From NCBI GenBank assembly GCA_963702195.1, contig OY969725.1:186001-250000 (forward strand): a DNA stretch of 64,000 nucleotides, written 5' to 3'. Source of the stretch: AC-56 sp963702195 (GTDB lineage Bacteria > Actinomycetota > Thermoleophilia > Solirubrobacterales > 70-9). Below the pieces are notes generated by a model. That model was not told where the DNA came from and searched no databases. It worked only from the letters and a program-made list of their open reading frames with translations. This document shows positions 34,524 to 44,347 of the stretch, piece by piece; the first letter of the stretch is position 1; each line of letters begins with the position of its first letter. A program made the position numbers and the translations under genes.

Positions 34524-34545
34524 ATCGGGTACCAATCGGGTACCA
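34524..34545. repeat. Integrase arm-like direct repeats, right end of element 1
   Basis: ATCGGGTACCA occurs twice in tandem, matching the pair at 25219-25242 near the left end. They lie 30 bases upstream of the integrase start. Confidence 0.5.
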
Positions 34546-34582
34546 AACCGCCCTCAGGGAACCTCAGGCACTCACCCCTTGA

Positions 34583-35935
<1,353 letters not shown>

Positions 35936-35966
35936 CCGGACTACTTCGTTGAGGCTACGGGAGGCG

Positions 35967-36332
35967 TCAACTCGCCCCTCCTCCCTTGATCGGAAGGAGC
36001 CGCGGCCGTTGCCCGCCGGCCCGTCCATGGCGGCGACGATGGCTCGGTCGTCCCGGCCCGTCCTTGACCTCCCCGCGGCGGATCCGCTCGACCGCGAGCC
36101 GGGGATCGAACCGCAGCCTCGGTCGCCTCCCACCGCCCAGCCTTATCGCACCCAGCTCGATCGCGTGGGTGTAGACCCATGACCGCTCGATGCCGAGCAG
36201 GCGGGCGAGCTCGGCGGCATCGACGAGCGGACCCTGCGCGATCGAGCCGGTGCCGAGGAGTGCAGCCACTCGCCTGGCGATTGCCTCGATGTCCTCAGGG
36301 CGCAGCCGCGGGTGGTCGTCCTCTCTACCCAT
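35967..36332 (-). CDS. HTH DNA-binding protein, excisionase-like (element 2)
   Basis: A 121-residue protein. The middle (about 20-95) has a MerR/Xis-type fold: VDAAELARLLGIERSWVYTHAIELGAIRLGGGRRPRLRF. The C-terminal 25 residues are Arg/Gly-rich. It overlaps the zinc-finger gene by 8 bases and precedes integrase 2 by 31 bases, so it is probably the directionality factor or an integrase regulator. Confidence 0.7.
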   Translation of the reverse strand: MGREDDHPRLRPEDIEAIARRVAALLGTGSIAQGPLVDAAELARLLGIERSWVYTHAIELGAIRLGGGRRPRLRFDPRLAVERIRRGEVKDGPGRPSHRRRHGRAGGQRPRLLPIKGGGAS

Positions 36333-36633
36333 CGGGCGCCTCCAGGTACGGGCTGGCAAGTTCGCCCCGGCCACGTTCTGTGCGTTTGTGGCGGGCCGAA
36401 TACTCCGCCGGGTCCCGATACCCGTCGACCTTCTGACCTGCCCACAGGCGGCGCACACGTGAGGCCTCGGCGCGGCATGGGCCGCCGCAGTAGAGCGCAT
36501 CGCGGCGCCTCCCGTCGAGCGCCGCACCGCAGATCGGGCAGCACCTCTCCCCGCCTCCGGTGCCGGCGGGGTCGCGGGCTACGGCAATCGCGAGCTTGAG
36601 CTCGAGCTGATGGTTGCCAGTATCGGCGGACAT
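36325..36633 (-). CDS. Small zinc-finger protein (element 2)
   Basis: A 102-residue protein with a double CxxC/CxxxC site (CCPICGAAL...YCGGPC, about 31-53) typical of a treble-clef or ribbon, followed by a basic segment. The first 25 residues are helical. The ATG at 36633 lies just downstream of the block shared with element 1. It is first in the transcript zinc-finger, HTH, integrase. A plasmid-type regulator is likely, but no family is recognised. Confidence 0.6.
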   Translation of the reverse strand: MSADTGNHQLELKLAIAVARDPAGTGGGERCCPICGAALDGRRRDALYCGGPCRAEASRVRRLWAGQKVDGYRDPAEYSARHKRTERGRGELASPYLEAPDG

Positions 36634-36645
36634 CGATTGCGGTCC

Positions 36646-36681
36646 CTACCTGTAAGTGGGAGCCGGGCCGCAAACGTCCAA
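36646..36681 (-). promoter_or_regulatory. Upstream region shared by elements 1 and 2 (copy 2)
   Basis: On the minus strand it begins TTGGACGTTTGCGG and ends AGGTAG, matching 28846-28882 with one substitution and one deletion. It ends 12 bases before the zinc-finger gene start and includes its ribosome site. Confidence 0.5.
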
Positions 36682-36791
36682 CTCACCGGCCGATCTTGCC
36701 TCGCACTTCCGCATCTACTAGGCACGTCGGAGCCGACACGAAAAAGTCGCAAACGCGGCGTCAGGCGGGGCGATTCTGCGAGCATCCAGCC

Positions 36792-37418
36792 ATGGCGCGG
36801 TCGCTTGCCTTAATCGGAGTGGCGACTGTGATCGCCGTCATCGCCGCGGGCTGCGGTGGGGGCGGTCCATCAGGCAGCTCGTCGGGGCCGACCGCAGCCG
36901 CCGCCAGGACTTCGCCGACGCTGGCCGGCAACCGGCGCGACGTTTCGCTTCGTTCCAGTGGCGACTCCGCGCCGACGTGCGGCCGGTCGGCCGCCCGGAG
37001 GGCAGTCGTCTCATCGAGCTTTTCGCGCTTCGTCCGCTCGCAGGGCGGCATCCATCACCGAGGAGGCTCGGTGCTCGGTCCCGACGCCTATTCGATCCAC
37101 CAGGTGATCTGTCGCGACCTCACCGGCGATGGCGTCAAGGAGATGACCGTGCTTCTTCTCTGCTGCACCACCGCGGCGGCCTCCCCCTGGGCGATCTTCG
37201 AGGAAAAGCACGGCCGCTGGAGGCCCGCGTTCAGGCGCGCGCCGCCTATCGATGACATCGGTCTCCGCGGTCGCGCGATAGTCGAGCGGCTGCCGGTGTA
37301 CCGGTACGGCGATGCGCTCTGCTGTTCCTCGTTCACCAAGAGGATCACCGTGCGCTGGAACGGCTCGCGATTCGCGGTCCATCGCGGCAGCCTGGTCCGG
37401 GTTCGCATGGGCGACTGA
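36792..37418 (+). CDS. Putative lipoprotein, element 2 cargo
   Basis: A 208-residue protein with a lipoprotein signal (hydrophobic 5-19, lipobox AAGC). A Ser/Ala-rich linker follows, then a domain at about 95-208 with HQVICRDLTGDGVKEMTVLL, a DxTGDGxxE pattern like calcium-binding FG-GAP/VCBS-type repeats. Several Cys pairs (LCC, LCCSS) suggest disulfides or metal binding. It probably sits on the outer face of the membrane. No known family. Confidence 0.6.
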   Translation: MARSLALIGVATVIAVIAAGCGGGGPSGSSSGPTAAAARTSPTLAGNRRDVSLRSSGDSAPTCGRSAARRAVVSSSFSRFVRSQGGIHHRGGSVLGPDAYSIHQVICRDLTGDGVKEMTVLLLCCTTAAASPWAIFEEKHGRWRPAFRRAPPIDDIGLRGRAIVERLPVYRYGDALCCSSFTKRITVRWNGSRFAVHRGSLVRVRMGD

Positions 37419-37431
37419 GAGGTCGACCCAG

Positions 37432-37465
37432 GTTGCGATTCCCTCGGGAATTGCAACTGTGTGAG
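37432..37465. repeat. REP-like motif with hairpin, copy 3
   Basis: On the minus strand CTCACACAGTTGCA (37452-37465) is followed by a strong 12-bp hairpin (37432-37457) with one G-T pair. It lies between the ends of the lipoprotein gene and the convergent secreted-protein gene and may end both transcripts. Confidence 0.55.
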
Positions 37466-37595
37466 GGGGTCGATGGTTGGCGCTGGCGTGGCGCTTCCTC
37501 GGAAGGCGAGAGGCGCTGGAGGTTGCCCGGTTCCGGTGGGGCGCCCAAAGCAGATCTCGTGGAACTGCTGCGCCTGTGGTCGAGGACGAGGCTGG

Positions 37596-38219
37596 CTATG
37601 GATACGAGAACCAGACGAGCCAGCGGTGGCGTCGGTTCAGCAACATCACGTGCCCGGTGAGCGCCGGCGCCGTCCCGAGCGTGCATCTCGGCTTCACCGG
37701 GTAGGGCCCCGGACACATCGCGACCCACCACGAGCGCCGCAGGATCTGAGCGCCGCAGTTGTGGCGGACAAGGCTGGCGTAGGGCGAGCGCCTCCCAGGT
37801 CCCTGGACCACGTCACGCCTCCGCACGCGGCGCGCGTGCCGGTGGCCCGACCTGTGCTTCCAATCCTCCCTCACGATCGGCCACTCGCCCCGGTCGCTCA
37901 GGTGGAGGTCGCGCCGCTCGCTCACCCGCCCCCATCGCGAGAGGACCCGCAACGAGTCGTGGCGGGCCCGGCGCGGGTCGATCGGCGCCACGTTCTTGAG
38001 GCTCGCGCACCCTGCCGGCGATCCCCAGTTGGGAGACGAGGCGGGTTTCGGATAGACGCTCGGCGGAAACGGATCGTGCATGCGGCCAGCGCCCGCGCTG
38101 CTCGGCGAATGGCGCTTAGACGAGGCGCCGGTCCCGCCCCCGGCGGCGGCGGCGGCGATCACGGCGGCCGAGGCGACCATCAAGACGGCTCCCATCAGGA
38201 TCAAGCTCCGTCGCCTCAC
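37596..38219 (-). CDS. Secreted or membrane-anchored protein, element 2 cargo
   Basis: A 207-residue protein with an N-terminal signal or anchor (about 6-28, LILMGAVLMVASAAVIAAAAAGGG). The outside part has several Arg, Trp and Cys residues and ends HRWLVWFSYP. Start GTG at 38219. It shows no known family. It is one of four exported proteins in element 2. Confidence 0.5.
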   Translation of the reverse strand: MRRRSLILMGAVLMVASAAVIAAAAAGGGTGASSKRHSPSSAGAGRMHDPFPPSVYPKPASSPNWGSPAGCASLKNVAPIDPRRARHDSLRVLSRWGRVSERRDLHLSDRGEWPIVREDWKHRSGHRHARRVRRRDVVQGPGRRSPYASLVRHNCGAQILRRSWWVAMCPGPYPVKPRCTLGTAPALTGHVMLLNRRHRWLVWFSYP

Positions 38220-38378
38220 GTGGCGAGATTACGCCCGGTCGGACACGTCCGCAAGCGTGGCTCCGATCGATGAAGCGACGCCTTCTGCACCGCACCTGGT
38301 CGGGCAGACCGGCAACAGCCGAAAGCAGAGGCGGTTTGGCGCGGGGCGAAGTGGCAGCTGCTGCCAGCGCTTTCGAAT

Positions 38379-39644
38379 CTAGGCCGGCGGCTCGCGCCCC
38401 GCCTCGTCGTAAGGCCAATACCAGGGCTTCGGTTCTGCTAGCGCACGCTCGATGAAGTTCCGCATCCGTCGGGTGAGTCGGCCTCGGCTCGCGAGCCCGT
38501 CCTCGCCGAACCGAGCCAACGCGGTTCGCGGATAGACCGCCTGCCTGTCCAGCAGTCGGGCCTCGAGGTGATCGCGGAGGCTCCAGTAGCCCCGTTGAGC
38601 CGCCTCGGCGTTCCCGCCGTGCGGGTTCATACCCGTGTGGATGATGGCGTTGCGGATCAGGTACAGGTCCCTCCAGTACTCCCCCACCCGCGAGTCTTCC
38701 CGGGTGATGTCCCACTGGCCCCCGAGCTTCGATGGCATCACCTTCGTCACCATCGACTTGAAAGGCCGCTCATCCTCAAGCTTGGCGTTCAGCTCCACGG
38801 CCGCCATGCCCTCATCGATCAGCATCATTCGGTAGGTGTCAAAGAGCAGAGCTTCGGCAGCGATTTGGAAGCTGATGATTGCGTCGGCGGGGTCGCCCTC
38901 CTGCCTCAGCGCCCGCTGGGCCCGCGACCGCCACAGGATCGTCGTCATGTATGGCCGCCCCGTAAGGACGGCGTGAACTCCTGTCGTCAGCTGGTCCTCA
39001 GTGATGGGTGTGTTCCCCCACGGCAACGGGCTCGGCTGAGCCTCGGGATGCATGAGCATCGTGGTCAACATCCGCCACGTCCCGTCCGGCAACAACGCAC
39101 CGACGATCACGACAGGCATTAGGTCGTGGGACGTGACGGGTCGGATTCGGATGTCGTGTGTTGCCGCGAGCACGCCATGTAGGAAGAGGTTGAACACGGA
39201 GAGACATCGATGGAAGGCGAAGGCGGGGTCGTCCTCCGGCTCGCTAACGGCCCGCGCGTGGGGCGTTTCGAGCGTGACCCACTGGGTGTGAGCCGTTAGG
39301 GAGTCCTCCCCGAAGCGCTCATCCGGATCGAAGTCGGGCTCGTAGCTGTAGAACCTGTCCAGGGCTTCGCCCGCCCCTGGTGGCCACATCGGCAATCCGG
39401 ATTCCGTGAGGGTGAACACCCGGATCTGTACGAATGGACCTTCGCCGAAGCGCGCGGCGTCGTCGGAATCGACGAATGGCGTGTGCAGGCTGACCGCATG
39501 TCCCAAGTCGTCAGGGATGCCGAGCAGGAACGGCAGCCGCGCCGTGAAGGTGGCGACAAACGGTCCATCGACTTCGTCGCTGAGATCGTCCGAGACGAGG
39601 TCGTCCCCATCTGCGCCCACGTTCGCTCCCTCCTTCTCGGCCAT
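38379..39644 (-). CDS. HEPN-motif protein, possible defence effector
   Basis: A 421-residue soluble protein. Near the C terminus, YWRDLYLIRNAIIHTGMNPHG carries RNAIIH at 331-336, which fits the RxxxxH ribonuclease motif of HEPN domains, set between helices as expected. Upstream, AIISFQIAAEALLFDTYRMML resembles the first HEPN helix. The N-terminal 200 residues are unrecognised. HEPN proteins of this size on mobile elements are often abortive-infection or toxin effectors; that role is inferred. ATG start at 39644. Confidence 0.55.
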   Translation of the reverse strand: MAEKEGANVGADGDDLVSDDLSDEVDGPFVATFTARLPFLLGIPDDLGHAVSLHTPFVDSDDAARFGEGPFVQIRVFTLTESGLPMWPPGAGEALDRFYSYEPDFDPDERFGEDSLTAHTQWVTLETPHARAVSEPEDDPAFAFHRCLSVFNLFLHGVLAATHDIRIRPVTSHDLMPVVIVGALLPDGTWRMLTTMLMHPEAQPSPLPWGNTPITEDQLTTGVHAVLTGRPYMTTILWRSRAQRALRQEGDPADAIISFQIAAEALLFDTYRMMLIDEGMAAVELNAKLEDERPFKSMVTKVMPSKLGGQWDITREDSRVGEYWRDLYLIRNAIIHTGMNPHGGNAEAAQRGYWSLRDHLEARLLDRQAVYPRTALARFGEDGLASRGRLTRRMRNFIERALAEPKPWYWPYDEAGREPPA

Positions 39645-39730
39645 TCAGACAGATGCGTGGGGCCTGCCGGCAATAGCACCCGGAGGGCGACCGTATCGCT
39701 CAGCGGCAGTGCCACCCCAGCGGCCGCGAG

Positions 39731-40351
39731 CTAGTAGACGCCGATCCTGTCGGGTGGCCAATAGGTGGCGAATGCCTCGCCGACGATCCAGCTGCGGGGC
39801 ACCGGCCCCCAGAATCGGCTGTCGTCGCTCGCGCCGCGGTTGTCGCCCATCATGAAGTACTCGTTCGGCGGGATCGTGATCGTCTTCGGGAAGTTGCACT
39901 CACGGTCGGAGCGGGGAATGCAGGGGTTGATGAAGCTCTCCCGAGCCATGACGCCGTTGACGACCGGGTGCCCGTCCTTGATGCTGAGCCGGTCCCCGGG
40001 CCCGGCGACGATTCGCTTGATGAAGTTCGTTCCGGACTCCTGAGGGACTGGCTTGTTACACGCTCGCAAGGTCCCCTGGCCGGCATGGGGTGCCCCGCAG
40101 CGCTCGTCACCTGCCCCATCGGGCGGATGGAAGACAACGATGTCGCCGATCTGGGGGTCGCTAAAGCGGTAGCTCACCCGGTCCACCAGCACGCGCTGAC
40201 CAATGTCGAGGGTGGGCTCCATCGACGCCGATGGGATCACAAACGGCTTCACCGCCCACGACTGGACGGCGAGCGCCAAGCCGATCGCGCAGGCGACGAT
40301 GAAGACGAGCTCGAAGATCGAGCCTCTTCTGGCACCAACGAAGCGGGCCAA
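39731..40351 (-). CDS. lepB: Signal peptidase I
   Basis: A 206-residue membrane serine protease that removes signal peptides. One N-terminal membrane helix (about 12-34) is followed by PFVIPSASMEPTL with nucleophile Ser43, and NFIKRIVAGPGD with general base Lys112. YFMMGDNRGASDDSR and the region before it match the C-terminal conserved boxes. Start is TTG at 40351; no better codon exists before the upstream stop. Carrying a signal peptidase as cargo is unusual and fits with the exported proteins of this element. Confidence 0.9.
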   Translation of the reverse strand: MARFVGARRGSIFELVFIVACAIGLALAVQSWAVKPFVIPSASMEPTLDIGQRVLVDRVSYRFSDPQIGDIVVFHPPDGAGDERCGAPHAGQGTLRACNKPVPQESGTNFIKRIVAGPGDRLSIKDGHPVVNGVMARESFINPCIPRSDRECNFPKTITIPPNEYFMMGDNRGASDDSRFWGPVPRSWIVGEAFATYWPPDRIGVY

Positions 40352-40467
40352 TGGATTGGAGGGCGAAGGCTCGATGGCAAGAGGCTACAGCCGCGTGCCG
40401 GTGGGCTCTTTATGTCGCCTGTGGGCGAACGCAGACGTGGCTTGATGCTGCGCAGAACACTTTCGGA

Positions 40468-40983
40468 CTATCCCCTGGTGAACGAGGCGGTGCCTCGGAA
40501 GAGGCAATCCGCGTGGGGCGTCCCTTCGTCCGCCCGGAAAGTCACCGAGACCTGGCCGCCGTCGGGCCGCGAGAAGGAGAGGGTCCCGGTGGTGTTCGCG
40601 GGGTTGGTGCCGGTGAAGTCGTACCAACCATCGGCCCGGTCGAAGCCGGAGCTAAACGCGTACGTGTGCCCTCGTCCTGCGTGCCGTTGGCTTAGAACAA
40701 CTGCCTTCGAGGCGTTGTTGATCTTGGTCTTCGTCGCGACGCTCAGGTAGGTCCGTCCGCGCCCGTAGTCGGTGCAAGAGGCCCGGATCACGAGACCCCC
40801 GAGGTCGAGGATGCGCTTGTTGCGCGTCCCCGCGTTCGCCTCGAACCTCACCGCTCGGGTCGTCGTGCCGGCATCAGCAGCGCGAGAGGTTCCCGCCGCC
40901 CCCGTGCCCACGAGCAGCCCTACGCCCGCAAGTGCAGTAGCGGCAACGAGTGTTCCTCCGATAACGATCGCTCTGCGATCCAT
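40468..40983 (-). CDS. Secreted protein, element 2 cargo
   Basis: A 171-residue exported protein. A signal (about 6-36, VIGGTLVAATALAGVGLLVGTGAAG) is followed by a beta-rich domain with SCTDYGRGRTYLSVATKTKINN and one further Cys near the end, so one disulfide is likely. It is probably co-directional with the signal peptidase gene 116 bases downstream. No family recognised. Confidence 0.6.
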   Translation of the reverse strand: MDRRAIVIGGTLVAATALAGVGLLVGTGAAGTSRAADAGTTTRAVRFEANAGTRNKRILDLGGLVIRASCTDYGRGRTYLSVATKTKINNASKAVVLSQRHAGRGHTYAFSSGFDRADGWYDFTGTNPANTTGTLSFSRPDGGQVSVTFRADEGTPHADCLFRGTASFTRG

Positions 40984-41212
40984 CGCGTCCTCTCTTTGGT
41001 GCCTATACCTGGCCTCGTCTCAAACGCTACTACTACGGTCTCCGAGCCCGGAGGAGTCCTTGCGCACCAACGGCGAGACGACCCTCCTGACTCAGAGCGA
41101 AGCTCGCCACCACAAGAGCTCGCCCCAGGCCCCAGGATCGGGACGGCCCAGCGACAGAGCCACGATGGCTGACCCTGAGCATCCGACGAGTCCCACCACC
41201 GCACATCCCCTC

Positions 41213-41253
41213 GCTCTCACGCAGTTGCACTCGCCAGGAAGTGCGAGTGCAAC
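41213..41253. repeat. REP-like motif with hairpin, copy 2
   Basis: GCTCTCACGCAGTTGCAC (41213-41230) is identical to the element 1 copy. An 11-bp perfect stem GTTGCACTCGC/GCGAGTGCAAC (41224-41253) with an 8-base loop follows. Confidence 0.55.
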
Positions 41254-41346
41254 GTCCCCGGGAACTGAGCCGCAACGCGCAGGATTGCCCTAACGCGACG
41301 TCCGCCTCCAACCGAATCCAACTCCGGGCACATTATCACCCTACGG

Positions 41347-41364
41347 TGACATGTAGCATTGTCA
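41347..41364. promoter_or_regulatory. Candidate operator TGACA-N8-TGTCA
   Basis: A perfect 5-bp inverted repeat with 8-base spacer, five bases before the original ATG of the ribbon-helix-helix gene. Size and place fit an autoregulatory operator. Confidence 0.4.
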
Positions 41365-41369
41365 ACGCT

Positions 41370-41743
41370 ATGCATGCTCAGGTCAGGTCTCCCGGGTCGC
41401 GGTCGACGACGAGACCTGGATCGTCTTTCGCCAGGCCGCCTTGGCGCGCGGGATCTCCGTCTCCGCGTACCTCGCCAAGCTGGTCGAGGCGGAGTTGAAG
41501 CGGAGGGCGGGACGTGCGGTAGCGACCGTCGAGCCGGAAGCGCCGGCGGATGAGCAGGCGATCGCCGCGCTGGCCGAGGTCAGGGTCTCGATCGACGAGC
41601 TCGACCAGATCGCCGGGCGGCTCGCGCGCTCCGCGGTCGAGCACGGTGGCTCGTGGTCGGACGTCGCGAGCGCGCTGCGAATAGACGAAGCGCACGCCCA
41701 AATGGCGTATGCGTCAAGTCGCGGCTCGCCCCGGCGACAGTAG
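41370..41743 (+). pseudogene. Ribbon-helix-helix protein gene broken by a 5-bp duplication
   Basis: The frame encoding AVDDETWIVFRQAALARGISVSAYLAKLVEAELKRR, a CopG/ribbon-helix-helix pattern, has no normal start at its beginning. ATG at 41370 reads MHAQV and would join it exactly if one of two tandem CAGGT copies (41379-41388) were removed. The duplication thus shifts the frame two codons after GCT. A TTG at 41441 could still start a 100-residue truncated form lacking the beta strand that contacts DNA. Such proteins act as antitoxins or mobilisation accessory factors. Confidence 0.6.
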
Positions 41744-41826
41744 ATCCCAACTGACAGGCGTTATCGAGCGCAGGTCGGCTGCCGCTCGCAGGCTCGCGGA
41801 CTAAAGCCCCGATGGCGTCTGACGAT

Positions 41827-42618
41827 ATGTGCACTATAGTGTGCAGCGTGCAGTTTGATTTCGTGAAGCAGCAGCCCGTCTTGGGAAACCCACCGCTACG
41901 CCTGGTCATCTGCCAGATGCGCTTCCCGCATCAGGTGGGAATCGCCGAGGCGGACGTTCGGCCGATCCAAAAAGCCCTCGCCGAGGACTATCCGCGCCCT
42001 GAAATTGGGAAGGTCGCTGGGTTGACGCTTGGCCCTGGGGGAGTCGCCGCCGGTGACTCAGAACCCGTTTTCCACTTTCGGTCTGAGGGCCAGGACTGGA
42101 CGGCGACGATCACCGCCGACTCGGTGTCGCTCGAGACGGCGGCCTATATCGACTTCATGGACTTCGTCCAGCGGTGGCACGGCGTCGTGGACCCCGTTGT
42201 GCGGGAGCTTGGGCTCTCGCGCCAAGAACGGATCGGATTGCGGTACGTAAACGAGCTCGACTGCCCTCCCGCACCTGAGCCCGCGGACCTCGAGCGGATC
42301 TTGCGCCCTGAGTTGGTAGGGGTTGTCGGTGCCCACGCGAGGACCCAAAAGCTGCAGACGTCAATGCAGGAGATGCGCTTCGTGCAGGAGCGTGGCGTCT
42401 GCACGCTCCGGCATGGTCTCGTACGTCGTAATTCACAGGACGGGGTGTACGTCCTCGACTTCGATTTCTACGACGACACCGCTCAGACGATTGCGCTGGA
42501 GGACCAAGTGAAACTTCTCGCCGATTTCAACCATGAAGCGTACGAGTTGTTTCGCTGGGCAATCCCTGACGATCAGTTCGCGACGTTCAATCCACAGGAG
42601 GTCGGCACGAGTGCTTGA
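41827..42618 (+). CDS. TIGR04255-like protein, cassette gene 1
   Basis: A protein of about 263 residues resembling the sporadically distributed TIGR04255 family: an N-terminal PPLRLVICQMRFPHQ strand, a central region ending RIGLRYVNELD, and a C-terminal helix FNHEAYELFRWAI. Its function is unknown to me. The start is unclear: ATG 41827, GTG 41839 and GTG 41848 are in frame. TATAGT within a 10-bp palindrome (CACTATAGTG) could be a -10 for a leaderless GTG 41848 start. The next gene overlaps its stop by 8 bases. Confidence 0.6.
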   Translation: MCTIVCSVQFDFVKQQPVLGNPPLRLVICQMRFPHQVGIAEADVRPIQKALAEDYPRPEIGKVAGLTLGPGGVAAGDSEPVFHFRSEGQDWTATITADSVSLETAAYIDFMDFVQRWHGVVDPVVRELGLSRQERIGLRYVNELDCPPAPEPADLERILRPELVGVVGAHARTQKLQTSMQEMRFVQERGVCTLRHGLVRRNSQDGVYVLDFDFYDDTAQTIALEDQVKLLADFNHEAYELFRWAIPDDQFATFNPQEVGTSA

Positions 42619-43348
42619 GACCCTAGATAGAGCGGTCGCGCCCCAATCCACAGCCGGGGGCGCAACAGCGTTGCCCACGCCAGCTCGCCGCCTCGAGGGC
42701 TGGCCCTCGGTGGTGGAGCTCGAAGCCTCGCGGCTCTATATCGACGGCGGTCCAACTGGCTGGAGCGCCTACTGGCCCGAACTCTTCGCGTTCGTTCATC
42801 CAGATCTCGCGACTACGGATAGCGCCTTGAATGGCGTGGATGTCGTCTGGGTTCCAAACACCAGCCCAGGGGTTCAGATTTGGCTTGAGCTGAAGCATCC
42901 GCCGCTTTCGCCGCTCGGCGAGGTGGTCCGGAGAATCCGGGCGTCGATCGATCTCCCCGTTGCCCAAGTCGCGGCGATGTGCGGCATTAAGCGGCGCCAG
43001 TTCTACAACCTCTTGGAGGGCAAGGGGGCGTCAGCCGTTCGCGAACGTTGGATCAGAACGCTGGCGGATGTCGTGGATGAGCTATCTGAGGCGGCTGGCG
43101 GTGATCCGCGCCAGGTGCGGGCTGCCATCTTGCGACCCATCGACGGCGTTTCATTCTTCGACGCTGCCTGCGAAGGGAAGATCGACAGACTTCAAGACGT
43201 AGGCGGGAGACTCTCTGACGCTGTCCGCTCGGGTGAGCTACCGGCGCGGATGCCGCGTCCAGTGCTGCGTTCTCGTCGCGAGGGCAGCGGCCGACGCACC
43301 AGCGACTTCCTCGGTGGGTATCGCGATGGCGGAGACGGCGACGATTGA
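42611..43348 (+). CDS. HTH protein, cassette gene 2
   Basis: A 245-residue protein. The first 95 residues form an unrecognised domain with many aromatic residues. A helix-turn-helix follows at about 103-137 (EVVRRIRASIDLPVAQVAAMCGIKRRQFYNLL), and the C-terminal part is polar. GTG at 42611 has AGGAGGTC eight bases upstream, an excellent ribosome site, and overlaps cassette gene 1 by 8 bases. It could regulate the cassette or be a DNA-recognition subunit. Confidence 0.6.
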   Translation: MLETLDRAVAPQSTAGGATALPTPARRLEGWPSVVELEASRLYIDGGPTGWSAYWPELFAFVHPDLATTDSALNGVDVVWVPNTSPGVQIWLELKHPPLSPLGEVVRRIRASIDLPVAQVAAMCGIKRRQFYNLLEGKGASAVRERWIRTLADVVDELSEAAGGDPRQVRAAILRPIDGVSFFDAACEGKIDRLQDVGGRLSDAVRSGELPARMPRPVLRSRREGSGRRTSDFLGGYRDGGDGDD

Positions 43349-44303
43349 GGGCGAAACCGGCCCGCTTCATCCGCGCCTCGAGGAGCTGCTTGCCTCGGGC
43401 GCGGAGGAAGAGCAGGTTGTCCTTCACAACATCCTGACGTCGGGGGTCGATCAAGGATGCTTCTGTCGCCCCCCGGATGAAGAACTGATCAGCCCGACAC
43501 ACGATCAGCTCGAGCGATTTTTAGGCGCTAGCGAAGAGCGGCCCGATGTGGAGCTCCTAGAGGACGATCCGTGGGCGGTCGAGAACCCACCAACGCACCC
43601 GATCGAGTCAGACGATCCAGGTTGGGTGGTCATGCCTCAGCGGTGCGATCTCGTTCGCTGCTATCGACGGGAGCCCCTCGTCGAACTGGCACGCGCGAGG
43701 CTGATAACGGACCCAGGTGTGGCTCGGTCCGCGCGCCTCAACTCGCCGAGATTGGTCGCCTTCGCCGAGGGTTCAGGAAAGTCGATGTGGGTCGTCGACC
43801 TGAGGCATCGCGTGGTGATCGCGAAGCACCGACTGCTCGACCAACCGGACCTTGTCCAACCGATCCCCGACGCTCGCCGGCAGAAGCAGTTTCGCCTGCG
43901 CCTTGGGCAGCGCTACTGGAGGGACCCGGTCCCGACCGATCTCGTTGAGTCCCTTCAGCGCCCGCTCGTGAACGTCCTGACCAAGTCGGGCTCGCGCACC
44001 GCACTTGCCGAGAAGTTCTCAGCTCTTTTGGGCCTGCGCGTTGAGAACGGCCAAGTGATCGTTGCGGCCGTGCTGGACGCAGATGCCGACCTTGATGACG
44101 CGGAGAAGGCGTGGCGCGAGATCATCTCCCTCTTGGATGACAACGAGCCCGCGGCAGCTGGGTTAATCGAGCCCGAGGAGTCAGGTGTGTACCGAGCGGA
44201 TGATCTGTCCCTCGGCTTATGGCTCGACGCCTTCAAGTTCGATCTTGACGAGGTGACTTACGGCAAGAAGGCTGGCGCCGAACAAGCCGATCCAGCGGTG
44301 TAA
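43326..44303 (+). CDS. CDLV-motif protein, cassette gene 3
   Basis: A 325-residue soluble acidic protein overlapping gene 2 by 23 bases. GWVVMPQRCDLVRCYRREPLVELA at 99-122 resembles a motif (xxCDLVx...EPLVE) seen in uncharacterised accessory proteins, with Cys107 as a fixed point. The C-terminal half carries alternating strands and helices (GQVIVAAVLDADADLDDAEKAW) and ends after YGKKAG. No catalytic motif is evident. It is the last gene before attR, a position where defence cargo is common. Confidence 0.55.
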   Translation: MAETATIEGETGPLHPRLEELLASGAEEEQVVLHNILTSGVDQGCFCRPPDEELISPTHDQLERFLGASEERPDVELLEDDPWAVENPPTHPIESDDPGWVVMPQRCDLVRCYRREPLVELARARLITDPGVARSARLNSPRLVAFAEGSGKSMWVVDLRHRVVIAKHRLLDQPDLVQPIPDARRQKQFRLRLGQRYWRDPVPTDLVESLQRPLVNVLTKSGSRTALAEKFSALLGLRVENGQVIVAAVLDADADLDDAEKAWREIISLLDDNEPAAAGLIEPEESGVYRADDLSLGLWLDAFKFDLDEVTYGKKAGAEQADPAV

Positions 44304-44347
44304 CGACTCCAAGCCGCCGGGCACCAGTGCCCAAACCCGCGGACCAT

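Larger units (their letters stand above)
40984..41369. other. Noncoding region between secreted-protein gene and RHH gene
   Basis: No convincing gene. It holds the REP-like copy 2 (41213-41253) and the inverted repeat TGACA-N8-TGTCA (41347-41364). The rest shows nothing I can name. Confidence 0.5.
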
